This document shows, piece after piece, positions 48,324-56,272 of a DNA stretch of 64,000 bases (within the stretch, counting starts at the first letter, position 1; the number at the start of each line of letters is the position of its first letter). The DNA is from an uncultured Oscillospiraceae bacterium (lineage in GTDB: Bacteria > Bacillota > Clostridia > Oscillospirales > Ruminococcaceae): NCBI GenBank assembly GCA_934448295.1, contig CAKSEY010000014.1:1-64000 (forward strand), read 5' to 3'. A program made the translations under genes and the position numbers. Below the pieces are notes generated by a model. That model was not told the DNA's origin. It ran no database searches and worked only from the letters and a program-made list of their open reading frames with translations.

Positions 48324-49250
48324 ATGGCTAACATTACAGCAAGCGAAGTCAAGGAACTTCGTGAGATGACCGGCTGCGGCATGATGGACTGCAAGAGAGC
48401 CCTCGTTGAGGCTGACGGCAACAGAGACGAGGCTGTCAAGATCCTCCGTGAGAAGGGCCTTGCAAAGGCTGCAAAGAAGGCAGGCAGAATCGCTGCCGAG
48501 GGTATCGTAAAGGCTAAGGTAAACGGCACAAACGGCGTTATCGTTGAGATCAACTGCGAGACAGACTTCTGCGCTAAGAGCGACAAGTTCCTCGAGCTGG
48601 TGGAGACCATCACCGATACTATTCTCGCTAACGACGTTGCAGACGTTGAGGCTCTCAAGAACTGCACAGTTGCAGGCGGCGCACAGACCGTTGCCGAGTA
48701 TATGACCGAGAAGATCGCTACTATCGGCGAGAACATGAACATCCGCCGCTTCGCAAAGATGACCGGCACACTCGTTCCCTATATGCACGACGGCGGCAGA
48801 CTCGGCACACTGGTAAAGCTCGACACCGACAAACCCGAGGACGCAGCAGTTCTCGCTTGTGGCAAGAACGTAGCTCTCCAGATCACCGCTCTTAACGCTC
48901 AGTATGTATCTCAGGCTGATATCCCTGCTGACGTTATCGCAAACGAGAAGGAAGTTCAGCTCGGTCTGGTCAAGACTGAGAACGCTCAGTCCGCTAAGCC
49001 CAAGCCCGAGAACGTTCTTGAGAAGATCGTTGAGGGTCGTCTCAGAAAGTACTATGAGGAAGTTTGCCTCCTCGACCAGAAGTACTTCAAGGACGATACA
49101 ATGACCATCGCTAAGTACGTTGAGTCCGAGGCTAAGGCTGCCGGCGCAGCTATCAAGGTTGATTCTTTCGTTCGCTACGAGCGCGGCGAGGGCATCGAGA
49201 AGAAGCAGGACGATTTCGCTGCTGAAGTTGCTCAGATGGCTAAGGGCTGA
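48324..49250 (+). CDS. tsf: elongation factor Ts
   Basis: A 308-residue EF-Ts, the nucleotide exchange factor for EF-Tu. ASEVKELREMTGCGMMDCKRALVEADGN (N-terminal domain) and the core EINCETDFCAKSDKF are characteristic; dimerisation and C-terminal modules follow. ATG 48324 follows AAAGGAG. Codon bias as in rpsB. Ends at a terminator, after which a repeat element and a second, near-identical terminator follow. Confidence 0.98.
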   Translation: MANITASEVKELREMTGCGMMDCKRALVEADGNRDEAVKILREKGLAKAAKKAGRIAAEGIVKAKVNGTNGVIVEINCETDFCAKSDKFLELVETITDTILANDVADVEALKNCTVAGGAQTVAEYMTEKIATIGENMNIRRFAKMTGTLVPYMHDGGRLGTLVKLDTDKPEDAAVLACGKNVALQITALNAQYVSQADIPADVIANEKEVQLGLVKTENAQSAKPKPENVLEKIVEGRLRKYYEEVCLLDQKYFKDDTMTIAKYVESEAKAAGAAIKVDSFVRYERGEGIEKKQDDFAAEVAQMAKG

Positions 49251-49271
49251 TAAGCTCAAAAGATATTACAC

Positions 49272-49302
49272 AATGCAGACCTCTTTCGGGGTCTGCATTT
49301 CA
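49272..49302 (+). terminator. tsf terminator, first copy
   Basis: AATGCAGACC, loop, GGGTCTGCATTT. The hairpin is intact but the T-run is cut short by the repeat that begins at 49301. Confidence 0.75.
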
Positions 49303-49430
49303 GGCTGTCGATAAAGGCGCATCTGCGTCGTCAGCTCCATTTCGGCAGGCACAAAGCCTAGCCGAAATGGAGCTTCCTAGCATCTGCACCTTTCTCAACA
49401 GCCTGGGATAGATACTTTTTCGACAAACTG
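49301..49430. repeat. nested palindromic repeat, long copy (b)
   Basis: Same outer sequence as 26290-26357, but at the word GCATCTGC an additional palindrome AGCTCCATTTCGGC...GCCGAAATGGAGCT is inserted and the word is repeated after it. It separates two copies of the tsf terminator. Confidence 0.78.
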
Positions 49431-49431
49431 T

Positions 49432-49466
49432 AATGCAGACCTCTTTTGGGGTCTGCATTTTTTTAT
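49432..49466 (+). terminator. tsf terminator, second copy
   Basis: The 29-base hairpin differs from the first copy by one base in the loop and is followed by a full T-run (TTTTTTTAT). Confidence 0.85.
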
Positions 49467-49467
49467 A

Positions 49468-49496
49468 TTGACAATGCTGATTGCTGATGTTATAAT
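49468..49496 (+). promoter_or_regulatory. promoter of the GT2 gene
   Basis: TTGACA (49468-49473), 17-base spacer, TATAAT (49491-49496). Confidence 0.85.
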
Positions 49497-49541
49497 AGAT
49501 ATAAGTGTAAAATCATAGCATAGATGGAAAAGAGGTCAGAC

Positions 49542-50504
49542 ATGACTCCAAGACTGATAATAGTGATCCCCTGCTTCAACGAGCAGGAGGTGCTTCCTAT
49601 AACCGCGCCGCAGTTCCTTGCGAAGATAAAGGAGCTGTCAGCCGCCGGAATGATAACCGAGGACAGCCGCATAATGTTCGTGGACGACGGCAGCAAAGAC
49701 AGAACATGGGAGATAATCTCGAAGCTTTCCGAGCAGGACGAGCACTATATCGGAATCGCCCAGAGCCGCAACCGGGGGCACCAGAACGCAGTGCTTGCCG
49801 GGCTGATGGAAGCCAAGGATATGTGCGACATCACCATCAGCATAGACTGCGACGGTCAGGACGATATCAACGCGATGAACGGCATGGTCGCCGCTTATCA
49901 TGAGGGCTGCGAGATAGTATACGGGGTGCGCTCCAGGCGGGATACGGACACGTTTTTCAAGCGCTTCACCGCCGAGAGCTTCTACAAGCTGCTGAATTCC
50001 ATGGGCGCGGAGGTCGTGTACAACCATGCGGATTACCGGCTGATAAGCAGCCGCGCGCTCCAGGAGCTGGCAAAATTCAGGGAGGTAAACATCTTCCTGC
50101 GCGGAATGGTGCCGCTTGTGGGATTCAAGAGCACCAGCGTGTACTACGAGCGCAGCGAACGCGCCGCAGGAAAGTCGCATTACCCGCTGAAAAAAATGCT
50201 CGCCCTCGCGTTTGACGGGATCACCAGCCTTTCCATAAAGCCGATAAAGCTCATCATCGGAATGGGCATAATCGTTGCGTTTATCAGCTTTATCGGGATA
50301 ATCTGGGCGGTAGTGGAGGCGCTCCTCGGGAAAACCGTGTGGGGCTGGGCTTCCACCACCTGCATTATCTGCTTCCTGAGCGGGGTTCAGCTTATATCCA
50401 TCGGCGTTATCGGCGAATATATTGGCAAGATCTACATGGAGGTAAAACACCGCCCGCGGTACATCATCAGTGAGCGTACCTGGGAGGACAAGAAAAAGCG
50501 GTAA
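49542..50504 (+). CDS. GtrB-like family 2 glycosyltransferase
   Basis: A 320-residue membrane glycosyltransferase that should move a sugar from a nucleotide donor to undecaprenyl phosphate. RLIIVIPCFNEQEVLP and FVDDGSKDRTWEII bind the donor, SIDCDGQDDI holds the DxD-like metal site, and two C-terminal membrane segments (about 225-248, 258-285) anchor it. ATG 49542 has AGAGGTCAG upstream; the ATG at 49524 has no site. It lies opposite the gtrA-type gene cluster 50943-54599 and completes a GtrA/GtrB/GT-C set. Confidence 0.92.
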   Translation: MTPRLIIVIPCFNEQEVLPITAPQFLAKIKELSAAGMITEDSRIMFVDDGSKDRTWEIISKLSEQDEHYIGIAQSRNRGHQNAVLAGLMEAKDMCDITISIDCDGQDDINAMNGMVAAYHEGCEIVYGVRSRRDTDTFFKRFTAESFYKLLNSMGAEVVYNHADYRLISSRALQELAKFREVNIFLRGMVPLVGFKSTSVYYERSERAAGKSHYPLKKMLALAFDGITSLSIKPIKLIIGMGIIVAFISFIGIIWAVVEALLGKTVWGWASTTCIICFLSGVQLISIGVIGEYIGKIYMEVKHRPRYIISERTWEDKKKR

Positions 50505-50535
50505 ATTAAAGCGGTGCAGGCAGTTCGCTTGCCCC

Positions 50536-50887
50536 CAGACTGTCGATAAACCGCCATCTGCGTCGCTGGGCGAAAGCTTAGCTGCGCGGCGTCCGTGTTC
50601 TGTCGTTAGTTTGGCGCAACACGAAACAAATCCGTTAAGCAATTACGCGGTTTTTGCGCCAAATTAGCCCCTCTGGCACTTCGTGCCACCTCCCCCGCTG
50701 GGGGAGACACGCGCTTTTGGCTTTCGCTTGTGACATCGTGTCACAACTCCGCATGACGTCAGGCACAAACACGATGTTTGTGGTGTTGCCCCAAAAGCCC
50801 GACACGATGTCGGGCAACAAAGGGCAACGTCCGCAAAGCCTAGCCGTCATACGGGTTACTAGCATCTGACGATTTCTCGACAGTCTG
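50536..50887. repeat. nested palindromic repeat, complex copy (c)
   Basis: Bounded by about 26-base imperfect inverted repeats: CAGACTGTCGATAAACC at the left and GATTTCTCGACAGTCTG at the right. It shares CAAAGCCTAGCCG and TAGCATCTG with copy (b). The interior of roughly 300 bases is full of short palindromes (GGCACTTCGTGCC, CCCCCGCTGGGGG, TGTGACATCGTGTCACA, CCCGACACGATGTCGGG). No gene is seen here. Confidence 0.75.
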
Positions 50888-50910
50888 ATTTTATATTTTT
50901 TAATAAGCAT

Positions 50911-50935
50911 GGGTGCAGACAAGCCGTCTGCACCC
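50911..50935. terminator. hairpin terminator between convergent genes
   Basis: GGGTGCAGAC-AAGCC-GTCTGCACCC, flanked by T/A-rich sequence on both sides but without a clean T-run. Confidence 0.55.
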
Positions 50936-50942
50936 TACTTTA

Positions 50943-52568
50943 TTATTCGCTCTGATATTTCTCAATTCTGGGAATAAGCTGGAGATCCGGGTGATAGGTG
51001 AAGATCATGATATTGCTGTCCGGGAGGTTTCCCGCGCCAAGCAGGGTGCCCTCCGCTTTGAACAACATTTCCTCCCCGGGATTGTCCGGCTGAATGTCGA
51101 AGTCCAGCAGGTACAGGTGCTCAATGTCCTTTAAATCTTCGTAGGACTTGCGGTAATCCAGCTCCTCCGGCTCACGGGACGGAGCGACATGCCCGTCGGG
51201 TTTCACCTGGAATGAGTAGGTTTCGTATTCCGAGTAGTTCAGCGAGTAGAACTTGTACCCCGGAAGGTACGCCCCCACATGGGAGAAAATTTCGTTCTTC
51301 ACCACGATCACGGAATCCTCCGGGAGATTTTCCCGTATGAAGTCTGCGGCGTTCTTCGACTGGCTGTAATCCTGGAAGTAATCCGCGCCCAGCACGAACA
51401 TTCCCATAGGGATAGTCGCAGCATAGAACACGCAGAGCAGCGCACAGAAGTTCCTGTCGAATTTCTGGTCAGCGCGCCAGAGCTTTTCGAGTATTTTCCT
51501 GCCTGCGGCGGAGATATCCATGCTGAGCAGCTTTGGCTCGCGGCAGACGGGGGCTTCGTTTTCCTTTCCCGTCCAGAAGCAGAATATCAGCACGAACAGG
51601 AAGCAGAAAGCCCGGGCGGGCAGGGTGTACCACATAATGCAGCACACGATCATGTAGAATCCCGTGAAGAACAGGGCGGCGATGAACGCGCGCCTGTAAT
51701 GTCTCAGTTCGATATAGGCGAGAAGCAGCACCAGCGCCCCAAGAAGCTTGAACGCGCTCAGAAGCTCGGTGTTCATCAGCCCGCCGTTTCCGTCAAAAAC
51801 AGCGTTCAGCGTGATATCCGGGAAGCAGGCGAAAACCCTTATCAGCATGGTAAGGAGAGAATCTGCGCTGAGCGACATCGGCGCGCTGCCGACCTTGTTC
51901 AGAGCAGTCAGCAGCGGAAGCACCATGCACAGCACTCCGATACCGGAGATGGCAAGCCCGGCAAGGCGCATTATGTTCATTCTTGTGGTGGAGGACTTCC
52001 ACAGGCGGAACAGGTCGATTATCATGAATATGCCCATGATACCGATAAAGCCGCTCATCATTGAGTGGGTGTTCGCCATCAGCGCAACCAGCAGCCCGAA
52101 AAGCAGCGGGCGCTCGTTCCGTTTGGGGTAGAGTATTGCCATCAGCACCAGAAACAGCGCGATAAGGCAGTAGACCCTCGACTGGACCGAAAGGTAGAAC
52201 ATCGAGCCGCCGGAAAACAGCACCAGCCCCTTTAACACGGAATTCAGCGGAGCTTTCCAGAGGAACAGCGCCATTGTCACAGCCGAAACAGTCCAGCTTA
52301 TGAACGGCATGACCTGCACCGGGCAGCCGGAGGCGGCGAAAATATGCAGCAGCACGAACCACAGCGGCGGGTGCCCCTCAAACTGTATCTGTTCGATTAT
52401 CCCTGCAATATCGTTGTCCCGGGCAATGTTCCATGCCTGCGCCTCGTCGTACCATATCTCGTGGCTGAATGCGCCGATAAGCGTCAGCACTGCGTACACA
52501 GCGAACAGGCATATAAGCACCGCGCGGCTGCGGGACAGCGGCTTTCCGGCAGAGGTGGTTTCAGTCAT
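50943..52568 (-). CDS. GT-C type membrane glycosyltransferase
   Basis: A 541-residue polytopic protein of the GT-C fold (PMT/GtrC-like). EIWYDEAQAWNIARD in the first external loop carries the Asp-Glu typical of the dolichyl-/undecaprenyl-phosphate sugar-dependent enzymes; about ten membrane segments follow, then a soluble external C-terminal domain (about 420-541). It should transfer the lipid-linked sugar made by the GtrB-like enzyme to an envelope polymer. ATG 52568 overlaps the upstream FAD gene by eight bases. Last gene of the operon. Confidence 0.82.
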   Translation of the reverse strand: MTETTSAGKPLSRSRAVLICLFAVYAVLTLIGAFSHEIWYDEAQAWNIARDNDIAGIIEQIQFEGHPPLWFVLLHIFAASGCPVQVMPFISWTVSAVTMALFLWKAPLNSVLKGLVLFSGGSMFYLSVQSRVYCLIALFLVLMAILYPKRNERPLLFGLLVALMANTHSMMSGFIGIMGIFMIIDLFRLWKSSTTRMNIMRLAGLAISGIGVLCMVLPLLTALNKVGSAPMSLSADSLLTMLIRVFACFPDITLNAVFDGNGGLMNTELLSAFKLLGALVLLLAYIELRHYRRAFIAALFFTGFYMIVCCIMWYTLPARAFCFLFVLIFCFWTGKENEAPVCREPKLLSMDISAAGRKILEKLWRADQKFDRNFCALLCVFYAATIPMGMFVLGADYFQDYSQSKNAADFIRENLPEDSVIVVKNEIFSHVGAYLPGYKFYSLNYSEYETYSFQVKPDGHVAPSREPEELDYRKSYEDLKDIEHLYLLDFDIQPDNPGEEMLFKAEGTLLGAGNLPDSNIMIFTYHPDLQLIPRIEKYQSE

Positions 52569-54147
52569 GCTTCTGCTCCTTTGCTTCCTCGTGGTATTCC
52601 TTTTCGGTGTTGACGTTCCACACGCTCTCGCGGTCGCCGCTTCCGTTGATTATGGCGCGGGCGGCGTTCATCGCGGTCAGCATGGAGTGATCCATGTTGT
52701 TGTAGCGGTGCTGACCGTTCCTGCCTATGCAGTAGAGGTTCTCAAATCCGTCAAGGTATTCCCTCACCCTGCCGAAATCCTTGTATGTTCCGAAGTATGC
52801 GGGATACGCCTTCTTCACCTTTGTGGTGAAGCTGTCAACGATGTTCTCCCGCCTGATTATGCCTATCTGCTCAAGCTCTCCGGCGGCGAACTTTATGAAA
52901 TCCTCCGGGGGAGTGTTCCACATTTCGTCACCCTCGGTGCAGAAGTATTCCAGCCCCACCCAGACGTGCTTCGTGTTGTCGTCCACCATGTACGGCGACC
53001 AGTTGTTGAATATCTGGAGCCTGCCGAGCTTCACCTCCCGCTCCTGGATATATATCCAGCAGTCCGGGACGATGTTGTTTATGGTGGGAGTTTTTGTCTT
53101 GTTCTGGATCTCCAGTCGGTCGAGCAGAAGCCCCACGGTGATGAAGTCGCGGTAGGGGAGGTTCACTGCAATGTCCAGGATATCCTCCGGCACCTGGGGC
53201 AGAGCCTCCGCCAGATCCTTTATCGGCATGGAAGAAATCAGGAAGTCGCACTCGATGGTGCGCTCCTTTCCGTATTCCGGGGAATTGCCGTCGGTGCAGC
53301 GGATAGTAACTGACTTCACCTTGCCGTTTTCGGCGTTTATCTTCACGACCTCCTGCTGCATGAGAAGTTCCGCGCCCTTTTCCTGGTCGATTTCAGCCAT
53401 GCGCTCCCATAGCTGTCCGGGGCCGAATTTCGGGTAGTAAAACTCGTCTATAAGGGAGGTTTCCACGTTCTGGTTTTTCTTTTTGAACGGCTTTGACAGC
53501 GCGGAGGTTATGACCTTCCAGACGGACAGACCCTTGACGCGCTGAGCGCCCCAGTCCGCCGCGATGTTGGACGGGTGCACGCCCCAGAGCTTCTCGGTGT
53601 AGTCCTCGAAGAACATCTGGTAGAGCGGCTTTCCGAAGCGGTTTATGTAGAAGTTTTCCAACGAGGTCTCCGGCAGCTTGTGCACCACGCTGGCGAGGTA
53701 CCCGAAGCCCGCTTTCATGGTGTTCGCGAAGCCCATGTTGATGAATGTCGCGGGCTTCAGCGAGATGGGGTAGTCGAAGAATCTCTTGCGGAAATATATG
53801 CGGGAAAGCCGCGTCCTCGCAAGGAAAACATCGTCCATCCTGTCCGGGTCGATACTGGGGTCGTCGGAGAACGTGTGCGTCCTGCCCAGCACCTTGTCGT
53901 CCTTGGAGGGCGCCCCCTGGAGCGGCAGTATATCCATCCACAGCTTCATGACCTCCTTATCCTTGGAGAAGAAGCGGTGTCCGCCGATGTCTATGCGGTT
54001 TCCGTTGTACCTTGCGGTGCGGGAAATTCCCCCGATGAACTCGCTTGCCTCAATGATTATCGGGTGGTATTCGGTGCTCTCGTTAAGCAGCGTGTATGCG
54101 GCGGTGAGCCCTGCGGGTCCCGCGCCTATTATGATAACGTTTTTCAT
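52561..54147 (-). CDS. FAD-dependent amine-oxidase/Glf-like oxidoreductase
   Basis: A 528-residue flavoprotein. NVIIIGAGPAGLTAAYTL is the FAD Rossmann motif, then IIIEASEFIGGISRT and GHRFFSKDKEV, and the C-terminal YCIGRNGQHRYNNMDHSMLTA contacts the flavin. It resembles the protoporphyrinogen-oxidase/UDP-galactopyranose-mutase superfamily; in sugar-transfer clusters such proteins are often called UDP-galactopyranose mutase-like. ATG 54147 shares a base with the stop of gtrA (TGATG); the site is AAAGAAAG. Its sugar substrate is not known. Confidence 0.85.
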   Translation of the reverse strand: MKNVIIIGAGPAGLTAAYTLLNESTEYHPIIIEASEFIGGISRTARYNGNRIDIGGHRFFSKDKEVMKLWMDILPLQGAPSKDDKVLGRTHTFSDDPSIDPDRMDDVFLARTRLSRIYFRKRFFDYPISLKPATFINMGFANTMKAGFGYLASVVHKLPETSLENFYINRFGKPLYQMFFEDYTEKLWGVHPSNIAADWGAQRVKGLSVWKVITSALSKPFKKKNQNVETSLIDEFYYPKFGPGQLWERMAEIDQEKGAELLMQQEVVKINAENGKVKSVTIRCTDGNSPEYGKERTIECDFLISSMPIKDLAEALPQVPEDILDIAVNLPYRDFITVGLLLDRLEIQNKTKTPTINNIVPDCWIYIQEREVKLGRLQIFNNWSPYMVDDNTKHVWVGLEYFCTEGDEMWNTPPEDFIKFAAGELEQIGIIRRENIVDSFTTKVKKAYPAYFGTYKDFGRVREYLDGFENLYCIGRNGQHRYNNMDHSMLTAMNAARAIINGSGDRESVWNVNTEKEYHEEAKEQKHD

Positions 54148-54599
54148 CAGGTTTCTTTCTTTCCTTTTCTGTCGAATATGAGCAGCTTGCGCCCGGCGTA
54201 GTTCCACACCAGCACTATTGCCGCCGCGATTATCTTTACAATCAGGTAGCTTATATGGAGCAGCTCAGTGCCGAGGTACATGATGAGCTCCGTCAGCCCC
54301 AGACCGATAACTCCGACAACGGCGAATATCATGAATGCGCCGAGGCTTTTGCCGCTGCCCCGGTTGTCCTTCTTGCGGAAAACAAAGGTCAGCGAAAGTA
54401 TATAGTTCACCGCCAGACCTACAACGAATCCAGCCGCCGTTGACGCGAACAGCTCCCACGGAGTATCTCCGGTGAGGATCGCCTCCTGAAACAGGAACAG
54501 CGTTCCGTAATCCGCGAGGAACGCTATCCCGCCCACTATCGCGTATCTGAAAAATTCCCAGAACAGGGCGGTCAGTTTATCTCGTTTTTCTTTAGTCAA
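54147..54599 (-). CDS. GtrA-family membrane protein
   Basis: A 150-residue GtrA protein with four membrane segments: EFFRYAIVGGIAFLADYGTLFLF, AAGFVVGLAVNYILSLTFVF, then two more. GtrA proteins are thought to flip undecaprenyl-phosphate sugars across the membrane. The start is TTG 54599 with GGGGTG upstream; no ATG is available between it and the promoter at 54661-54633. It heads the operon gtrA-FAD enzyme-GT-C. Confidence 0.9.
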   Translation of the reverse strand: MTKEKRDKLTALFWEFFRYAIVGGIAFLADYGTLFLFQEAILTGDTPWELFASTAAGFVVGLAVNYILSLTFVFRKKDNRGSGKSLGAFMIFAVVGVIGLGLTELIMYLGTELLHISYLIVKIIAAAIVLVWNYAGRKLLIFDRKGKKET

Positions 54600-54632
54600 T
54601 CAAAACACCCCGGTCGTGTAATATATAGTATG

Positions 54633-54661
54633 ATTATACTACTTTTAAGCACTTTTTTCAA
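54633..54661 (-). promoter_or_regulatory. promoter of the gtrA operon
   Basis: Minus strand TTGAAA (54661-54656), 17-base spacer, TATAAT (54638-54633). Confidence 0.82.
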
Positions 54662-54742
54662 TATGATGTGTATGGGACTGCCTAAAATTGTGACTTATTA
54701 CATATATGGAGTTTGGAATTTGTCTATTTTTATTTTCGCCTA

Positions 54743-54771
54743 TTGACAAAAAGCCGCAGTGGGTATATAAT
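54743..54771 (+). promoter_or_regulatory. promoter of the FMN riboswitch-ribU transcript
   Basis: TTGACA (54743-54748), 17-base spacer, TATAAT (54766-54771). Confidence 0.87.
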
Positions 54772-54805
54772 ATAATTACAGCTATACGCTGAATACATTT
54801 ATATC

Positions 54806-54991
54806 TGTTTCGGGGCGGAGTGCGATTCTCCACCGGCGGTGAAAGTCCGCGAGCCATACGGCTGAACCGGTGCAATTCCGGTACCGACGGTATAGTCCGG
54901 ATGAAAGAATCAGAAAACGAATGTGCCGTTGCTTTCTGCGTGCATATTTGCGCCCCTGTGCAGCCTTTGTGCGTGCAGGGGCTTTCTGTTT
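54806..54991 (+). promoter_or_regulatory. FMN (RFN) riboswitch with terminator
   Basis: Conserved RFN blocks are present in order: TTTCGGGGCGGAGTG, GATTCTCCACCGGCGGT, AAGTCCGCGAGCC, GAACCGGTGCAATTCCGG, ACCGACGGTATAGTCCGGATG and AAAGA. The platform is a terminator GCCCCTG...CAGGGGC with TTTCTGTTT (54951-54991). FMN should shut off ribU. Confidence 0.97.
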
Positions 54992-55013
54992 CCCCAGAAC
55001 AATGGAGGAAAAC

Positions 55014-55652
55014 ATGAACAACACAAACACAGCAAAATCCAGGCAGACCTTTGACGTCAGAAAACTGGTGTTCACGGCGCTCCTGAGCGCTATGGCGGTA
55101 GTCCTGATGAAGTTCCTTTCGTTCAATCTTCCGATAATGCCGGTGTTCATCAGCTTTGACTTTTCCGATGTGCCCGCGCTCCTGGCGGCGCTGACGATGG
55201 GGCCAGTGTCCGGCGTTGTGGTTACGCTGATAAAGAACCTCGGCGGCTTCCTGCTTGCCGGTTCTGCGACGGGCGGCGTCGGCGAGGTGTCCAACTTTAT
55301 CCTGGGCTGCCTGCTTGTGCTTCCGGCTGGAATAATTGCGAACAAGACCGGTCATACGCTGAAGCACGTTGTATTAGCCTGCCTTACAGGGGCTGTTTCC
55401 ATGGCGGTACTCGGATTAGTCACCAACTACTTCATCGTATACCCGCTGTATACGGCGGTCATGCCGATGGATGTAATACTCGGTATGTATAAGGCTATCC
55501 TGCCCTCGGCGGATTCACTTATCAAGTGCCTGCTGATATTCAATATGCCGTTTACCTTTGTAAAGGGACTTATCGCGGTGCTTATCTGCCTGCCGCTTTA
55601 TAAAAGACTCCGCCCGGTGTTCAACAGCAGCTTCCGGGGCGCGGAAAAATAA
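55014..55652 (+). CDS. ribU: riboflavin ECF transporter S component RibU
   Basis: A 212-residue integral membrane S component with six segments. KLVFTALLSAMAVVLMKFLSFNLP near the start, PALLAALTMGPVSGVVVTLIKNLGG in the middle and the EcfT contact sequence AxxxA-like pattern fit RibU. It binds riboflavin and joins a shared EcfAAT module encoded elsewhere. ATG 55014 follows TGGAGGAAA. The FMN riboswitch upstream confirms the substrate. Confidence 0.95.
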   Translation: MNNTNTAKSRQTFDVRKLVFTALLSAMAVVLMKFLSFNLPIMPVFISFDFSDVPALLAALTMGPVSGVVVTLIKNLGGFLLAGSATGGVGEVSNFILGCLLVLPAGIIANKTGHTLKHVVLACLTGAVSMAVLGLVTNYFIVYPLYTAVMPMDVILGMYKAILPSADSLIKCLLIFNMPFTFVKGLIAVLICLPLYKRLRPVFNSSFRGAEK

Positions 55653-55694
55653 ACCGTGCGTTCCGGAATGGACGCGCGGAAAAGGAGCAAACCA

Positions 55695-56240
55695 ATGCCG
55701 CTCAGTTCATTTTTCGGACATTTACGCACGATAACCCGCCACCGCCACAGAGTTATAGCCCACTGCGCCCGCGCTGGGATACTGTGGCAGGGGCTGCGCC
55801 ACGACCTCTCTAAATACACCCCCGCCGAGTTCATGCCCGGTGTGAAGTACTACCAGGGCACCCGCAGCCCGAACGAGGCGGAGCGTGAGAAGAACGGGTA
55901 CTCCCTCGCGTGGATGCACCACAAGGGGCGCAACCGCCATCACTTTGAGTACTGGGTAGACGTTGACCCGGTGGAGAAGGTCTACAAGCCGGTAAAAATG
56001 CCGCTGCGGTTCCTGGTGGAGATGTTCTGCGACAGAGTGGCGGCGAGCAAGATATACCGCGGCGATAAATACAGGGACAGCGACCCGCTGGACTACTTCA
56101 TGGCAAGGAAGCAGACGCGGTCTATCCACCCGGAGACCTCTGATATGCTGGAAAAGCTGCTGAGAATGCTGGCAGAGCAGGGCGAGGACGCAGTATTTGC
56201 CTATGTACGGCAGCTTCTGAAAAACGGAAATGAATACTGA
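55695..56240 (+). CDS. DUF5662 family protein
   Basis: A 181-residue protein of the DUF5662 type. HRHRVIAHCARAGILWQGLRHDLSKYTPAEF and the later MHHKGRNRHHFEYW give several conserved His/Asp, like a metal-dependent phosphohydrolase or HD-like site, but the function is unknown. ATG 55695 follows AAAGGAG; the frame from 55656 lacks a site. It comes 42 bases after ribU and may share its transcript. Confidence 0.8.
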   Translation: MPLSSFFGHLRTITRHRHRVIAHCARAGILWQGLRHDLSKYTPAEFMPGVKYYQGTRSPNEAEREKNGYSLAWMHHKGRNRHHFEYWVDVDPVEKVYKPVKMPLRFLVEMFCDRVAASKIYRGDKYRDSDPLDYFMARKQTRSIHPETSDMLEKLLRMLAEQGEDAVFAYVRQLLKNGNEY

Positions 56241-56272
56241 AAATGGAGAGGTTTTCGCCTCTCCATTCTGTC
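56241..56272. terminator. bidirectional terminator
   Basis: AATGGAGAGG-TTTTCG-CCTCTCCATT between the stops of the DUF5662 gene and the GH25 gene; T-rich after it on the plus side (CTGTCTATTT). Confidence 0.78.

Noticed and set aside
47511..49259. 582-codon minus-strand frame across rpsB and tsf
   Set aside because: Spans two unmistakable translation genes; Leu/Ser/Val-rich shadow caused by codon bias.
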